Source: Pseudomonas sp. PDM15 (GTDB taxonomy: Bacteria; Pseudomonadota; Gammaproteobacteria; Pseudomonadales; Pseudomonadaceae). From it: a DNA stretch of 64,000 nucleotides. The notes under the pieces are model-generated. The model did not search any database. It was not told the DNA's origin and was given only the letters and a program-made list of their open reading frames with translations. Every line of letters begins with the position of its first letter. Positions within the stretch are counted from its first letter, which is position 1. Below are positions 26,934-35,747 of the stretch, piece by piece. A program made the translations under genes and the position numbers. The DNA is taken from NCBI RefSeq assembly GCF_014851565.1, contig NZ_JACVAA010000006.1:310001-374000 (forward strand), given 5' to 3'.

Positions 26934-27029
26934 GAGGACTCCTTGTCGCGAAGGCCGCCATGATAGCTGTAGACGAAAAAATAAAATCGCTAGTGGCAAT
27001 GTGCCTTATCTGGTCCTGGCGTATCCTGC

Positions 27030-28310
27030 ATGGCAGAAATCAAACAAAGCAGCGGCCCATCCATCGTGCTCAAGCGTATTGCCGTTTCCGAGCTGGTTCT
27101 CGGTATGTATATCCACGAGTTCTGCGGTTCATGGATGGACCATCCGTTCTGGAAAGGTCGCTTCCTGCTCGACAACGAGCGTGACCTGCAGCGCGTGCGC
27201 GACAGCGACGTGCACGAGGTATGGATCGACGTCAGTAAGGGGCGCGACGTGGCCCCGGGGCAGGCCAGCCAGAGCGTCGCCGAGGTCGAGGCGGAGACCG
27301 AGGCGCAGCTGCTCGCCGCTGACAGCCGTACCCCGCCGGCCCGCGCCAGCCTCGAAGACGAAGTGCAGCGCGCGATCAAGCTGTGCTCACAGGCCAAGGC
27401 GGCGGTCGTGCAGATGTTCAACGACGCGCGCATGGGCCAGGCCATCGCCCTAGAGCATGTTGGCGAACTGGTGCAGGAAATCTCCGATTCGGTGCTGCGT
27501 CATCCCAACGCCCTGATCAGCCTGGCTCGGCTGAAGACCTCCAATGAATACACCTATATGCACTCGGTGGCGGTGTGTGCGCTGATGATCGCCCTGGCCC
27601 GTCAGCTGGGGCTGTCCGAAGAGCAGGTGCGCGAGGCTGGCGAGGCGGGCCTGCTGCACGACATCGGCAAGATGGCAGTACCTGACGCCATCCTCAACAA
27701 GCCGGACAAGCTCACCGATGCCGAATTCGGCACCATGCGCGGCCACCCAGAGCAGGGCACGCGGATGCTGCTGGACTGCCGGCAGGTCAGCGCCCTGGTG
27801 CTCGACGTGTGTCTGCACCATCACGAGAAGTTCGATGGTACGGGCTATCCACATCGCCTGGCCGGCGAGCAGATCAGCCTGTTCGCGCGGATGGGCGCGG
27901 TGTGCGACGTGTACGATGCGATCACGTCCGACCGCCCGTACAAGAAGGGCTGGGACCCGGCCGAGGCGATCCGCAAGATGGCCGAGTGGAAGGGCCACTT
28001 CGATCCGCAGGTGTTCCAGATCTTCGTCAAGTCGGTGGGTATCTATCCGGTCGGCTCCCTTGTCCGCCTGGAGAGCGGCCGCCTCGGCGTGGTGCTGGAG
28101 CAGCACGAGAAGTCACTGCTCACGCCGCGGGTCAAGGTGTTTTTCTCCGCTCGCTCCAGGCTGCCGATTCCCCAGGAAGTGCTCGACCTGGCCAAGCTGG
28201 CCGGGCGCGACAAGATAGTCGCGCGCGAGTCCGCCGAGGACTGGGGCTTCAAGAACATCGAGGAAATCTGGTCCGGCGTTCCGGCCGGCAAGGGCTCGAT
28301 CTTCGGCTGA
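27030..28310 (+). CDS. HD-GYP domain cyclic-di-GMP phosphodiesterase
   Basis: Cytoplasmic 426-residue protein with an N-terminal DUF3391 domain (about 12-130) and a C-terminal HD-GYP domain (about 165-330). The catalytic signature is complete: LLHDIGKMAVPDAIL, HPEQGTRM, CLHHHEKFDGTGYP and DVYDAITSDRPYKK. It should hydrolyse c-di-GMP to GMP. No sensory membrane region is present, so the input is unknown, possibly via DUF3391. It may tune the c-di-GMP read by MshE, but no direct link is shown. Confidence 0.92.
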   Translation: MAEIKQSSGPSIVLKRIAVSELVLGMYIHEFCGSWMDHPFWKGRFLLDNERDLQRVRDSDVHEVWIDVSKGRDVAPGQASQSVAEVEAETEAQLLAADSRTPPARASLEDEVQRAIKLCSQAKAAVVQMFNDARMGQAIALEHVGELVQEISDSVLRHPNALISLARLKTSNEYTYMHSVAVCALMIALARQLGLSEEQVREAGEAGLLHDIGKMAVPDAILNKPDKLTDAEFGTMRGHPEQGTRMLLDCRQVSALVLDVCLHHHEKFDGTGYPHRLAGEQISLFARMGAVCDVYDAITSDRPYKKGWDPAEAIRKMAEWKGHFDPQVFQIFVKSVGIYPVGSLVRLESGRLGVVLEQHEKSLLTPRVKVFFSARSRLPIPQEVLDLAKLAGRDKIVARESAEDWGFKNIEEIWSGVPAGKGSIFG

Positions 28311-28410
28311 CCCCGCGGCGTCGGCACACGCCGGCGCATCAACCTTCCCTCTCTCCTGTGGTGGTGGCCAACGCTACCGCCCGTCGGCCCGTGCACGCCG
28401 GTTCGCCCAG

Positions 28411-28426
28411 GTGAACGAACGGCGAA
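28411..28426 (+). promoter_or_regulatory. Cre-tag-like direct repeat upstream of secreted-protein genes (box A)
   Basis: GTGAA-N6-GCGAA, 115 bp before the small exported gene at 28541. The reverse complement is TTCGC-N6-TTCAC, one base from the TTCAC-N6-TTCAC tag bound by CreB in enterobacteria. The same element recurs at 29547 and 37169. Confidence 0.5.
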
Positions 28427-28540
28427 CGCTGGCTGCGCAAAGTGCCGGCGTGTCCCCGAGGCGCCGCCTTGCCGAGGGGGCACGGCTGGCCACCAGCGCG
28501 GAAGTCGGTGGCGCAATCCTTCAGGAACGAGGAACACACC

Positions 28541-28708
28541 ATGCACCAGATATCGCTCGCCACCGTGCTGTGGCTGCTCTGCTCCATCACTTTGCTGGCC
28601 GCCGGCGCCAGCCACGCCAACACCGATGCGGAGCGTTCGACCGCGGGGGAGCGGGCTGCGGGCAAGCCGCACCAGCCGACCTCGATCAACGCGCCGCGGC
28701 AGCCCTAG
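28541..28708 (+). CDS. Small exported protein of unknown function
   Basis: A 55-residue product: N-terminal signal peptide (about 1-25, MHQISLATVLWLLCSITLLAA, cleavage after SHA), then a polar 30-residue tail rich in Ala, Pro and charged residues. The ATG at 28541 has GAGGAA seven bases upstream. It lies 8 bp before another exported protein gene, so they probably form one unit behind cre-like box A. No family recognised. Confidence 0.6.
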   Translation: MHQISLATVLWLLCSITLLAAGASHANTDAERSTAGERAAGKPHQPTSINAPRQP

Positions 28709-28716
28709 GAGGCCTC

Positions 28717-29547
28717 ATGTCGAGCAGATTGTCCGTACTGCTGTGTGCACTGCCGCTGCTGGCCTGGGCCTCGCTGGCCCAGGCCGGTGATGGCGCAAGG
28801 ATGTTCGAAGGCGCGCCCTTCTATGCCCAGTACATCGTCGATTACTGGCGCCAGCCGGCGCTGGCCGTCTCTGCCAATCCTTCGCGCCAGGCGCCGGGCC
28901 GGACAGTGCAAAAGACCCACACCGGTGGCGGCCCGACCCAGGGGCCCGGGGTGGTGGAGCTGCGCGCCAAGCTGGCACGCTTGCAGGGCGAACTGCTGCG
29001 CCACCCGCTGCTGCGCGATCCACGGGGTTTCAGCATGACCGTCAGTGGCTCCATGGGGCCGGTGCGCGGCGGGCCGATGCCGGTGCCGGCCACCGGCGGC
29101 GTGGGTGTCGGTGCCTATCCGCTGAACCTCGATGACCCGGCCACCCGCCGCGGTGCCGATGGCCGTTACCACACGCCCGGCGAGGCGTCGTTCCTCGAAG
29201 TGCGGGCCAACGAGCTGGACGACCTGGACGGCCGCCAGCCGGTGGGACGCTGGAACGACATCGCCCTGGTCAATCGTGGCGACGGCTACATGCTGGTGCT
29301 GAACAACAGCGGCCGGCCGCTGTTCCTGGCCAATCCGCCGTATGGCTACAAGGTCAACCCGCGGCTGCTCGACCCCAGTCGGCCGGCGGGGGAGATCCAG
29401 TTCCTCACTGCACGGGTGTCCAGCCAGTGGCGCGGCGTGCCGCAGAAGCAGATGGACCCGGCCGGCACCATCGGTCGCATGATCGGCGTGCTGTTTCTCA
29501 CCGACTGGAAGGCCCTGCTGCGGGAAATCGAGCCTTCGGCCCGCTAG
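28717..29547 (+). CDS. Exported protein of unknown function
   Basis: A 276-residue product with a signal peptide (1-23, ending AQA) and a mature periplasmic domain. Notable segments are MFEGAPFYAQYIVDYWRQP, RLQGELLRHPLLRDPRGF, and the conserved-looking LVNRGDGYMLVLNNSGRPLF. Start at 28717 follows AGGAGG. It has no membrane anchor or recognised catalytic motif. It is downstream of cre-like box A; box B overlaps its stop codon. Function unknown. Confidence 0.75.
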   Translation: MSSRLSVLLCALPLLAWASLAQAGDGARMFEGAPFYAQYIVDYWRQPALAVSANPSRQAPGRTVQKTHTGGGPTQGPGVVELRAKLARLQGELLRHPLLRDPRGFSMTVSGSMGPVRGGPMPVPATGGVGVGAYPLNLDDPATRRGADGRYHTPGEASFLEVRANELDDLDGRQPVGRWNDIALVNRGDGYMLVLNNSGRPLFLANPPYGYKVNPRLLDPSRPAGEIQFLTARVSSQWRGVPQKQMDPAGTIGRMIGVLFLTDWKALLREIEPSAR

Positions 29548-29562
29548 CGAACGCTGTGCGAA
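29547..29562 (+). promoter_or_regulatory. Cre-tag-like direct repeat (box B)
   Basis: GCGAA-N6-GCGAA, a perfect 11-bp-period repeat beginning at the stop codon of the preceding gene, 103 bp upstream of the HAF-repeat gene. It extends downstream as GCGAACGGTG, matching GCGAACGCTG at boxes A and C. Confidence 0.5.
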
Positions 29563-29664
29563 CGGTGCGCTGGAAAATGGGCATGGCAGGCGGTGCTTCC
29601 GTGTCGGGAAGCTGGAATCAGGGGAGCGCCGCCTGCTCTTTCGGTAAGTGAAACGGTGACAAGG

Positions 29665-30777
29665 ATGAAAGACTTGCAGTATCAGGCCTGGCCCGTCAGC
29701 TCCGCGCTGACCGCTCGGCTGCTCGCGACGGAGCCCGAGTTCATAGGTCTGGAACGTATTGCCGGGCCGGCCGGCGATGGCTACCTGCGGGTGACCGCGG
29801 TGAGCGCCGACGGCCTACACGTGGTCGGCATGCTGGCCGATCCGGCGGATGCGCTGAGCCTGCGCGCGTTCGTCTGGACTCGCGCTGGCGGCCTGCACAA
29901 GCTCAATGGCCTCAACAGTGGCCGCTACTGTGCGGCCGAGGCCATCAGCGCCTACGGGCGGGTGGTGGTGGGCACCGCCGAAGATGGCGATGCCGAGGGC
30001 GCCGATCGTGCCTTCCGCTGGACTCGTCAGGGCGGCATGCACAACCTCGGCGCGCTCAACTACGGACGCTACTCCCAGGCTTACGCCTGCAGCGCCGACG
30101 GTCTGGTGGTGGTCGGCGATGCTGCCGACGGCGCCATCGGCCATGCCTGCCGCGGTTTCTACTGGACCTTCGCCACGGGCATGCGCAGCCTGGGCACCCT
30201 GAGTGGTGGCCTGAGCAGTCACGCCTGTGCGGTGAGCGCCAACGGCCGAGTGATCGCCGGCTACGCCGACGATGGCGCCCGCGACAACGCGCGTCGCGCC
30301 GTGCGCTGGACCGAGCAGGATGGCCTGCGCAGCCTGGGCACGCTGAACGGCGGTCACTACTCCATGGCCACGGCGATCAGCGCCGACGGCAGCACCATAG
30401 TCGGGGTGGCCGCCGACGGCCATGCCGGCGAGGCTTTGCGTGCCTTCGTCTGGCGTGAGGAGACCGGCATGCGCAGCCTCGGTGGGCTGAACGGCGGCCT
30501 GGTCTCGCGCGCCAATGCGGTCAGTGCCGACGGCGCGGTGGTCGTCGGCGTGGCCAGTGACGGCAGCGCCGACGACGGCGAGCGCGGCTTCGTCTGGACC
30601 GCCAGCGGCGGCATGCGCACGGTCGAGGCCTGGCTCTACGAGAATTCCCTGGCCGCCGCCGCGATGCCGGTGGTGCAGGCCACCGGCATCAGCGCCGATG
30701 GCCAGCTGCTGGTCGGCCAGCTGGAGGGCGAGCGCGCCTTCATCGCCAGCGTGCGCCCGCGCTGGCCCCAGCTCTGA
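29665..30777 (+). CDS. HAF-repeat protein, seven-bladed propeller candidate
   Basis: A 370-residue protein made almost wholly of seven tandem units of about 43-50 residues with the core (S/Y)ADGxxVVGxAxDG...RAFxWTxxGGMxxLGxLNGG. These are HAF-type repeats; seven copies suggest a beta-propeller. Unusually there is no signal peptide at the chosen ATG (29665), although HAF proteins are usually called extracellular. In-frame codons upstream (29593) also give no clear signal. It is preceded by cre-like box B. Function unknown. Confidence 0.8.
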   Translation: MKDLQYQAWPVSSALTARLLATEPEFIGLERIAGPAGDGYLRVTAVSADGLHVVGMLADPADALSLRAFVWTRAGGLHKLNGLNSGRYCAAEAISAYGRVVVGTAEDGDAEGADRAFRWTRQGGMHNLGALNYGRYSQAYACSADGLVVVGDAADGAIGHACRGFYWTFATGMRSLGTLSGGLSSHACAVSANGRVIAGYADDGARDNARRAVRWTEQDGLRSLGTLNGGHYSMATAISADGSTIVGVAADGHAGEALRAFVWREETGMRSLGGLNGGLVSRANAVSADGAVVVGVASDGSADDGERGFVWTASGGMRTVEAWLYENSLAAAAMPVVQATGISADGQLLVGQLEGERAFIASVRPRWPQL

Positions 30778-30862
30778 GTTCGGGCGCCAGAGACGGCGCC
30801 CACCCTTTCACCGCGTGTCACGGGCAGACAGGGATGTCGCCCACCTATTCCAGGAGTTCGCC

Positions 30863-30946
30863 ATGTACGAGTGGTTGATCGCCGGCGGCCTGCTGCTGGT
30901 GTACCTCAGCGGTCTGTATGTCGCCGGGCCGGTCCGGCGCGATTGA
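30863..30946 (+). CDS. Very small single-helix membrane protein (27 aa)
   Basis: The product starts MYEWLIAGGLLLVYLSGLY and ends GPVRRD: one membrane helix with a positively charged tail. A good CAGGAG lies seven bases before the ATG. Size and topology resemble KdpF-type or stress-regulated mini membrane proteins, but homology is not established. It ends 59 bp before creB and could be co-transcribed. Confidence 0.5.
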   Translation: MYEWLIAGGLLLVYLSGLYVAGPVRRD

Positions 30947-31005
30947 CGCCATGCGCGGCATGCGGCACCGTGCCCGGCAGTTACCGCCAGCCCCGCACGG
31001 AAGCC

Positions 31006-31692
31006 ATGCCGCACATCCTTATCGTCGAAGACGAAGCCGCCATCGCCGACACCCTGGTGTTCGCCCTGCAGGGCGAGGGCTTCACCACCACCTGGCTGAA
31101 CCTGGCCGAGGCGGCCCTGGAGTTCCAGCAGCGCACCCCCGCGGACCTGCTGATTCTCGACGTCGGCCTGCCCGACATCAGCGGCTTCGAGGCCTGCAAG
31201 CGGTTGCGGCGCTTCTCCGAGGTACCGGTGATCTTCCTCACCGCCCGCGATGCGGAGATCGATCGTGTGGTGGGCCTGGAGATCGGCGCCGACGACTACG
31301 TGGTCAAGCCGTTCAGCCCGCGCGAGGTGGCGGCGCGGGTCAAGGCCATCCTCAAGCGCATGGCGCCGCGCGCGGCCGAAGCGGTGGTGGGCGATGGTGG
31401 GCTGTTTCGCGTGGATGCCGAGCGGGTGCAGATCCACTACCGCGAGCAGTTGCTGGTGCTGACCCGCCACGAGTTCCGCCTGCTGCAGGCACTGCTGGCG
31501 CAGCCGGAGCGGGTGTTCGCCCGCGAGCAGCTGCTCGACGCCCTGGGCGTGCCGGCCGATGCCGGCTACGAGCGCAACATCGACAGCCACATCAAGAGCC
31601 TGCGAGCCAAGCTGCGGCAGGTGGCCCCAGACGCCGAGCCGATCCAGACCCATCGCGGCCTGGGCTACAGCTACAGCCCGCGCAGCGCCTAG
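31006..31692 (+). CDS. creB: Two-component response regulator CreB
   Basis: OmpR-family regulator of 228 residues: receiver domain (1-118) with acidic pocket VEDE, phospho-acceptor Asp in LILDVGLPD and Lys in VVKPFSP, then a winged-helix DNA-binding domain (about 130-225). The sequence LILDVGLPDISGFEACK and ADDYVVKPFSPREVAAR match CreB. In pseudomonads CreBC controls creD and affects beta-lactam response. Here it is separated from creC by a large oppositely oriented gene. The two stop codons overlap by four bases. Confidence 0.92.
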   Translation: MPHILIVEDEAAIADTLVFALQGEGFTTTWLNLAEAALEFQQRTPADLLILDVGLPDISGFEACKRLRRFSEVPVIFLTARDAEIDRVVGLEIGADDYVVKPFSPREVAARVKAILKRMAPRAAEAVVGDGGLFRVDAERVQIHYREQLLVLTRHEFRLLQALLAQPERVFAREQLLDALGVPADAGYERNIDSHIKSLRAKLRQVAPDAEPIQTHRGLGYSYSPRSA

Positions 31693-34600
31693 CCGGCGAG
31701 CAGCGCCTCGGCCTGCAGGCGGTCCTGCGGGTCGGCGCTCGCGGCCTGCTTGGCCAGCAGCTCAGCCAACGCCGCGCGGTGCGCCGCCGTCGGCTGCCAG
31801 CGCAGGCGCGTCATCGCCAGGCGCAGGTGCCAGGCGTCGGCGCCCAGGTAGGTTGCCAGTTCATCGGCCAGTGTCAGCAGCGGCGCCACCTCTTCCACGC
31901 GCCCCAGTGCCAGCAGGGCCTCGACCCGCAGGCGCAGCAGCTCCGGCATCAGATAGCGGTCGGCGCGGCGCTCGGCGATCTTGCCCAGGCGTTCTGCCTC
32001 GCGCACCAGCTCGGCATGCCGGCCCAGGCGCAGCAGGGCGTCGAGCTGCAGGGTGCCGAGCGTGACCTCGATGCTCGACATGGACTGGCGATTGCCGGCC
32101 ACGCCGCGCTCGATATCCGCCATGCCGCTGACATCGCCCTGGGCCACGCGGGCCCAGCCGGCCATCACATCGGCGATGTCGTGCCACACCTGCAGGCCGT
32201 TGCGCTGGCACAGCTCGATGGTTTCCGCGGCCATTGCGGCGACCTGCTGCGGGTCTTGGCGCAGGAAGTGGAGCATCGAGGTGAACACCAGCGAATAGCA
32301 GATGGCGTTGGCGAATCCGCCGGCGCGGGCATCTTCCAGCAGCTCCCGGCAGACCGCCTGCGCGCGCTCGGCATGGCCAGCGATCCACAGGCCGAGCAGC
32401 AGGTAGTTGCGCGCGTTGACCAGCGGGTCCTCGCCGAAGTCCCGCAGGCATTCCAGGCGCACCTCGGGCTTGCAGTTGGCGATCATCGCCTCGGCCAGCG
32501 CGCGGGTCTCGCGCAGCGGGCGGCCCCAGAAGGAGCCGACCAGGCAGCAGTTCTGGCCGATCAGCAGGTGTACCGGGCGGCCGGTGCGCTGCGCCGCCTC
32601 CAGTACCTGCAGGCCCAGCTCCTGCACGCGGTCGTGGGTCTGCTCGGAACCGGCGCCGCCCCAGATGCCGAACAGGGTACGGAAGCGCAGCTCGGGATCG
32701 TCGACCTGGGCGCCGAGCGCATGGGCGCGGGCGAAGGCCGCCAGGGTGGCGGTCGCGCCATAGCCGTCGGCGGAGTTGAGCACGGTGCCGAGGGCCAGTT
32801 GCAGCTCCAGCTCCAGGCGGTCGCGGCTGGCCTCGGCCGGCAGCTCGGCCAGGCATTCGAGGGCGCGCTGCAGGCATTCGGCGGCCTCGCGGTTGGCCGA
32901 GATGCGCCGCGCGTTGTTGCTTGCCTGCTGCCAATAGGCGATGGCCTCGGTGTGCCGGCCGGCCTCGCCGAGGTGGTGGGCGACCTGCGCCGGTGCATGC
33001 TGGGCGCGGGCCGGGAAGCGTTCGAGCAGCACCTCGACGATGCGCGCATGGGTGCGCCGGCGCTGGGCCCTGGGCTGCGACAGGTAGGCGGCCTGGTGGA
33101 TCAGCGCGTGCTTGAACTGGTACAGGGTCTGCTGGCTGCCGGGGTTGACCAAGCCGCTGCGCAGCAGCTCCTGAAGTCGCTCGTGCAGCTGCGCCGGCTC
33201 GCCGTCGTGCAGTGCTTCGAGCAGCTCGATGTGAAATTCGCGGCCGATGCTCGCCGCCAGCTGGGCGACGGTACGGGCCGGGCCGAGGCGGTCGATGCGC
33301 GCCATCAGCAGGTCATTGAGGGTCAGCGGAATGCTCTGCAGGCGGTCGTCGCGCGCGCCCCACTGCACCAGCTCCTCGATGAACAGCGGTACGCCGTCGG
33401 CCAGGGCGAGCACGCGTTGCAGGTCGCCCTGGTCGATGTCGACCTGCAGGCGCGAGGCCATGCTGCGGGCCAGGTCCTGGCTCAGGTGCGGCAGCGTCAG
33501 CTGCTGGGCGCCGGCCTCGCTCCAGGGCTGGGCGGGGAACTCGGGGCGCGCGGTGATCAGGATCAACAGTGGGCGCTGCTCCGGCTCGCGCAGCAGGCGG
33601 TCGAGCAGTTGCAGGGTCGAGGAGTCGGCCCAGTGGGCGTCTTCCAGCACCAGCAGCAACGGCTGGCGCGGGTTGGCGCGGACGATGGTCAGGAGGATCT
33701 CCTGCATGCGTTCGCGCCACACCTCGCCGGGCATCGCCGCCACCGGCGAGCCTTCCGGCAGGGGCAGGCCGAGCAGGTCGGCGACCAGGTCGTGGCTCTG
33801 CGCATCCAGGCCGAATACCCGCAACACTTCGCACAGATGGGCGTAGCGCTGCGCGAGGCTGGTGCCGGGCTCGAAGCTGGCCAGGCTGCGGATCAGCTCG
33901 GCGCAGGGAAACAGCGGGTCGCTGCGGTGCTGCTCCAGGCAGCGCAGTTCCACCTGGCGGCCGGGCAGGGTGGCCGGCAGCCGCTTGCTCAGCTCGTGCA
34001 CCAGGCGCGACTTGCCGACACCGGGGTCGCCGCTGAGCAGCAGACCCTGGCCGCGTCCCTCGTCGTGCACCTGCTGCCACAGGTCGAGCAGCCGTTGCAG
34101 CTCCTGGTCGCGTCCCACCAGCGGAGTGAGCTGCGGCTGCACGGCGAGGCGGTGGCGGGCGCCGCTGACCACCTCGGCGCGGTACAGGGTGCCGGTGCTG
34201 GCGCCTGGGCCGGCCAGGCCACGGTGCAGTGGCAGGCAGCGGAAATAGCCCTCGACCAGGCGATGGGTGACGCCGCTGAGGACCACCTGCTGGTAGTCGG
34301 CATGCTGGCGCACCTGCACGGCGATGTCCGAGGTGAAGCCGGTGGCATCGGGAATCTGCTGGCCCGGCGCGGTGACGATCTGCCCGGTGTGCAGGCCGCA
34401 GCGCACCTGGGCTGGCTCGCAGGCGGCGGCCAGCGACAGGGCGGCGAGCACGGCCATGCGCGCGGCGTTCTCGCGGGCATGCGGGTAGCCGAAGTAGGCC
34501 AGCAGGCCGCCGCCATGGGCCTGCACCACATGGCCGCCGTGGGCGCGGATCACCTGCATGCACTGGGCCTGCGGCGCGCCGAGCAGGGCCAGGGCCTCTT

Positions 34601-35504
34601 CGGGGTCGGCGCAGCCGGCGACGGATATCTCGCAATACAGCACGGTGACCTGGCGCAGCTCGGCCGGCGGTGGCGGCACGGCCACTGCGCGGGCTTCCGG
34701 CACCGGCGCCGCGGGCTGCAGCTTGCCATCGCGGATGTGTTGCTGCAGTGCCTGGCAGTCCTTGCTCGGGTGGACACCCAGTTCCTTCCACAGCTGGTTG
34801 CGGAAGCTCTCGTACTGCGACAGCGCTGCCACGCTCTGCCCGTTGCGTGCCAGCAGGCGCATCAGGCGCAGCTGGCCGCTTTCCTGCCAGGGATCCAGCT
34901 CCACCAGGCGGCGCGCGTGGGGCAGGGCGCGCTGCAGTTCGCCGCGCTGTTCGAACAGGTTGCTCAGGTGCTCCAGCAGGGCCAGGGCATGGCAGCGCAG
35001 GGACTCGCGCTGCAGCAGCAGCCAATCCTCGAAGTCCGGGCAGTCCGGCAGGTCGAGGCCGGCGAGGAAATCGCCGCGATAGAGCGCCGCCGCTTCCTCC
35101 AGCTCGGCGATGCAGCTCGGGCACTGCTGGCAGGCTGGATGGCTGGCGCAGCGCTGGGGCTCGCGGCGAAAGCGCAGCACGTCGATGTGGCCGTCGGGGA
35201 GGAAGCGCAGGCTGTTCTTGCTGGCGTCGAACAGTTCCAGGCCGGTGGGGGTTTCCAGCACCCGGCGCAGGTCGGACAGGGTGCGCCGCAGGTTGCCGCG
35301 CCACGTCTCGCTGGGGCTGGATTCCCAGAGCAGGGCGGCGAGCGTCTCGCGGCTGTGTTCGCGATGGTGCTCCAGACACAGGTAGGCGAGCAGGGCGCGC
35401 ATCTTGTCGTAGTTGAAGCCTTCCAGCGGCTGTTCATGCCAGGAGGCGGCAAAGCTGCCAAGCAGGTTCAGGGCGAACGGCTGGGTAGGGCTGGCGGCGT
35501 TCAT
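31689..35504 (-). CDS. SARP/BTAD regulator with degenerate cyclase, AAA ATPase and TPR domains
   Basis: A 1271-residue multidomain protein. Order: winged-helix SARP-type DNA-binding region (about 10-90), BTAD (about 105-260) with a Cys cluster in RCASHPACQQCPSC, class III nucleotide cyclase-like domain (about 285-440), STAND/AAA ATPase (about 450-800; Walker A GDPGVGKS, Walker B LLLVLEDAHW) and a TPR-rich C-terminus. The cyclase motif reads VTVLYCEIS and HGGG where active members have D and GDG, so both metal Asp are missing and it is probably non-catalytic. Start at 35504 is preferred over 35615, which has no domain support. It lies between creB and creC on the opposite strand. Targets unknown. 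Confidence 0.85.
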   Translation of the reverse strand: MNAASPTQPFALNLLGSFAASWHEQPLEGFNYDKMRALLAYLCLEHHREHSRETLAALLWESSPSETWRGNLRRTLSDLRRVLETPTGLELFDASKNSLRFLPDGHIDVLRFRREPQRCASHPACQQCPSCIAELEEAAALYRGDFLAGLDLPDCPDFEDWLLLQRESLRCHALALLEHLSNLFEQRGELQRALPHARRLVELDPWQESGQLRLMRLLARNGQSVAALSQYESFRNQLWKELGVHPSKDCQALQQHIRDGKLQPAAPVPEARAVAVPPPPAELRQVTVLYCEISVAGCADPEEALALLGAPQAQCMQVIRAHGGHVVQAHGGGLLAYFGYPHARENAARMAVLAALSLAAACEPAQVRCGLHTGQIVTAPGQQIPDATGFTSDIAVQVRQHADYQQVVLSGVTHRLVEGYFRCLPLHRGLAGPGASTGTLYRAEVVSGARHRLAVQPQLTPLVGRDQELQRLLDLWQQVHDEGRGQGLLLSGDPGVGKSRLVHELSKRLPATLPGRQVELRCLEQHRSDPLFPCAELIRSLASFEPGTSLAQRYAHLCEVLRVFGLDAQSHDLVADLLGLPLPEGSPVAAMPGEVWRERMQEILLTIVRANPRQPLLLVLEDAHWADSSTLQLLDRLLREPEQRPLLILITARPEFPAQPWSEAGAQQLTLPHLSQDLARSMASRLQVDIDQGDLQRVLALADGVPLFIEELVQWGARDDRLQSIPLTLNDLLMARIDRLGPARTVAQLAASIGREFHIELLEALHDGEPAQLHERLQELLRSGLVNPGSQQTLYQFKHALIHQAAYLSQPRAQRRRTHARIVEVLLERFPARAQHAPAQVAHHLGEAGRHTEAIAYWQQASNNARRISANREAAECLQRALECLAELPAEASRDRLELELQLALGTVLNSADGYGATATLAAFARAHALGAQVDDPELRFRTLFGIWGGAGSEQTHDRVQELGLQVLEAAQRTGRPVHLLIGQNCCLVGSFWGRPLRETRALAEAMIANCKPEVRLECLRDFGEDPLVNARNYLLLGLWIAGHAERAQAVCRELLEDARAGGFANAICYSLVFTSMLHFLRQDPQQVAAMAAETIELCQRNGLQVWHDIADVMAGWARVAQGDVSGMADIERGVAGNRQSMSSIEVTLGTLQLDALLRLGRHAELVREAERLGKIAERRADRYLMPELLRLRVEALLALGRVEEVAPLLTLADELATYLGADAWHLRLAMTRLRWQPTAAHRAALAELLAKQAASADPQDRLQAEALLAG

Positions 35505-35747
35505 GTCAAAGCTTTCCCGGCCAGGGCGGCGCGGGCTCGGTGGCGAGTGGGGCAGATCCGGTTCGGTTGTGCGGTATGCTGGCCTTGTCGTTGAGCTGCC
35601 GATGCCTGCGGGCAACTGTCGGCCATGACCGCGGCATCATTCTGCCATCGAAGCCCACGGCCGCCCAGCCTAGCTGACCGTTCGGCCAACCTCGCACAGG
35701 GACGTCACCATGCACCACAGCCCCATGTCACAGCCGGGAGGGCGGCC

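Noticed and set aside
34140..34660. Functional adenylate cyclase in the SARP-type protein
   Set aside because: The two metal-binding Asp positions are replaced (CEIS, HGGG).
30918..35594. 1558-residue open frame on the plus strand antisense to the SARP-type regulator
   Set aside because: It is a shadow of GC-rich codon use: the translation is low-complexity Ala/Arg/Gln-rich with no domains, starts inside creB and runs across three real genes, whereas the minus strand encodes clear domains.
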